A stretch of 7,506 bases of DNA from a candidate division TA06 bacterium DG_78 (GTDB lineage: Bacteria > Hydrothermota > Tepidihabitantia > SM23-42): NCBI GenBank assembly GCA_001303225.1, contig LJNI01000113.1, forward strand, positions 1 through 7,506, given 5' to 3'. This document shows positions 6,802 through 7,506 of the stretch, piece after piece (within the stretch, counting starts at the first letter, position 1; every line of letters starts with the position of its first letter). A program made the position numbers and the translations under genes. The notes beneath the pieces are model-generated. The model searched no databases. It saw only the letters and a program-made list of their open reading frames with translations, and was not told the DNA's origin.

Positions 6802-6847
6802 TACTGCTTTTGCAGATTTGAGACTTTATTATGCTAACTGTCACACT
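6774..6847. repeat. Long imperfect palindrome overlapping the promoter
   Basis: The sequence folds back on itself around CTGC-TTTT-GCAG (6804-6815). Further out, CAGTAGCATATTAAA (6781-6795) is matched by TTTATTATGCTAACTG (6825-6840), the reverse complement apart from one extra base and one mismatch. Between these, TGTCAAT and TTTGAGAC pair with small bulges. On the minus strand the fold can extend by seven more pairs, including three G-U wobbles, up to the -10 box. It could be an operator array, a folded single-stranded promoter or a small mobile palindrome. The symmetry is directly visible; its role is unknown. Confidence 0.7.
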
Positions 6848-6932
6848 AAACTTTTGGCAATTGGCCTGTGCTTGAGACCAGTTTTTCAAAAAAATTTTAA
6901 AATGTGCGTAGGTTTTGACATTCCATATATTG

Positions 6933-6960
6933 GGGGTGTGTCTCTTATGAGACACAGCCC
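6933..6960 (-). terminator. GC-rich hairpin after the right-edge gene, possible terminator without U-tract
   Basis: GTGTCTC-type arms pair over eight bases (TGTGTCTC 6937-6944 with GAGACACA 6949-6956) around a TTAT loop, then after one G-G mismatch by three more G-C pairs (6933-6935 with 6958-6960). It starts 55 bases after the stop codon of the right-edge gene. No U-run follows directly on either strand (minus strand continues CCAATATATGG), and a T-rich tract begins only about 30 bases later. It may end or trim the upstream transcript, but an intrinsic terminator is not proven. Confidence 0.45.
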
Positions 6961-7015
6961 TCTCTACTACTATCTCCGTAATCTGGATTTAATCACTCTC
7001 ATCGAATGCGAAACA

Positions 7016-7506
7016 TCATCTCAGCAGTGTTATTTTTTCGACTTTCTCACATCCATCGGCAATGAGATGCACAAAATAGACACCTGATGTCCAATTCTCT
7101 GACCTGACTACGACATCATTGACACCAACCTTTACCTTGCTGTCAAAGACATTTTCGACCAATCTACCCGTAATGTCATAGATTTTCACCACAACGTGCC
7201 GCTCATCAGGCGAACAGAATCTAATCTTCAAACCTCTGGTGGTTGGATTTGGGTATATATTTTCAAAATAGAAAGTTCCCGTCGTCATCTCACTAGTTGC
7301 TTGCGGACCACTGCCACCCGGAGTAGGTGGACCAGCACTTGTGATTATGTCTCGTATCAAATAGTACTCATCATCAATTTTCTCAGTCCATACAGCGAGG
7401 ACGTTATCGTCTGTGACCATTACACCTTGCGGAAAAGATGAAATGTCAGCTGTATTCGATAGATTTGATGGATCTGACCAGCCTTCATCAGTCTTTCTTG
7501 AAAATA
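7016..7506 (-). CDS. C-terminal part of a beta-propeller protein with T9SS type A sorting domain (partial)
   Basis: The frame is open to the right edge, so the true start lies outside the window; 162 residues are visible. The internal ATG at 7420 is not taken as the start because the coding pattern continues above it and no good ribosome site precedes it. Visible residues 1-52 are the end of a propeller: GWSDPSNLSNT followed by VMVTDDNVLAVWTEK match the W-x-x-P strand and D-x-N-x-x-x-VW strand of the neighbouring propellers. A Gly/Pro-rich linker (PPTPGGSGP) follows. Residues about 80-162 form the sorting domain: YPNP (84-87), YDITGRLV (109-116), SGVYFVHL (140-147), and a short basic end. It is therefore likely exported by the same secretion route as the peptidase and the propeller downstream. 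It is separated from the four-gene unit by its own hairpin and by the promoter. Ligand or enzymatic activity cannot be told from this part. Confidence 0.85.
   Translation of the reverse strand, partial: FSRKTDEGWSDPSNLSNTADISSFPQGVMVTDDNVLAVWTEKIDDEYYLIRDIITSAGPPTPGGSGPQATSEMTTGTFYFENIYPNPTTRGLKIRFCSPDERHVVVKIYDITGRLVENVFDSKVKVGVNDVVVRSENWTSGVYFVHLIADGCEKVEKITLLR

Larger units (their letters stand above)
6672..7015. other. 344-base intergenic region, AT-rich, regulatory
   Basis: No gene is supported here on either strand. A plus-strand open frame of 133 codons crosses it (6686-7087), but it has no ribosome site, overlaps the neighbouring gene's end and encodes nothing recognisable. The region holds, from right to left, a GC-rich hairpin (6960-6933), an A/T tract (about 6882-6902), a long imperfect palindrome (6847-6774), a consensus-like promoter (6801-6774) and a leader of roughly 95 bases before ATG 6671. 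Confidence 0.7.

Noticed and set aside
6781..6840. Considered whether the long palindrome is an integron attC site
   Set aside because: The required terminal core boxes (RYYYAAC and GTTRRRY in the right positions) are not present, and there is no integrase or cassette array in view.
6686..7087. Plus-strand open frame of 133 codons across the intergenic region
   Set aside because: No ribosome site in front of its ATG, no signal or family pattern, overlap with the 3' end of a convincing minus-strand gene, and it runs through the promoter and both hairpins.
7016..7420. Start of the right-edge gene at ATG 7420
   Set aside because: The same frame continues upstream to the window edge with a clear propeller strand (GWSDPSNLS), so the ATG is an internal methionine.
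1..7506. CRISPR arrays, tRNA, rRNA and complete insertion sequences
   Set aside because: No regularly spaced repeats, no cloverleaf-like or rRNA-like stretches and no transposase pattern were seen by eye on either strand.

Overview
The window carries one transcription unit on the minus strand, so genes read from high to low coordinates. It also holds the 3' end of another minus-strand gene at the right edge and a gene remnant at the left edge. The proteins fit an uncultured Gram-negative-type bacterium of the Fibrobacterota-Chlorobiota-Bacteroidota neighbourhood, or a candidate phylum with similar surface biology (WOR-3/Stahlbacteria, Cloacimonadota or a relative). The reasons are a PorV/PorQ-type outer-membrane barrel, a gingipain-like C25 peptidase, and several proteins ending in type A sorting domains of the type IX secretion system (T9SS), all with strong AGGAGG ribosome sites. 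The phylum is inferred, not shown.

From right to left: (i) 7506-7016 is the 3' end of a beta-propeller protein with a T9SS-type sorting domain. (ii) 7015-6672 is a 344-base intergenic region with a GC-rich hairpin, a long imperfect palindrome and a promoter with consensus -35 and -10 boxes. (iii) 6671-5340 encodes a PorV/PorQ-like barrel protein with an extra C-terminal two-helix membrane module. (iv) 5294-4137 encodes a signal-bearing, possibly lipid-anchored seven-repeat propeller whose last repeat appears frameshifted near 4206. (v) 4112-1629 encodes an 827-residue C25 cysteine peptidase with Ig-like and sorting domains. (vi) 1615-1586 is a perfect 30-bp palindrome between genes. (vii) 1569-259 encodes a secreted seven-repeat propeller with a sorting domain. 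(viii) 243-1 encodes part of a sigma-54 activator AAA+ domain that has no start codon and lacks its ATPase-core N-terminal half.

The four complete genes are closely spaced (roughly 20-60 bases apart), each has its own strong ribosome site, and all probably depend on the promoter at 6801-6774. A plausible reading is a secretion-and-cargo set: the PorV-like protein would shuttle or anchor proteins bearing the sorting domain (the peptidase and the propeller), with the second propeller held at the membrane by lipid. That joint role is inference from family knowledge and gene order.

The points most worth a second look are the frameshift that breaks the last propeller repeat, the promoter built into one arm of a long palindrome, the perfect palindrome in front of the last gene, the barrel plus membrane-module fusion, and the headless sigma-54 activator fragment.
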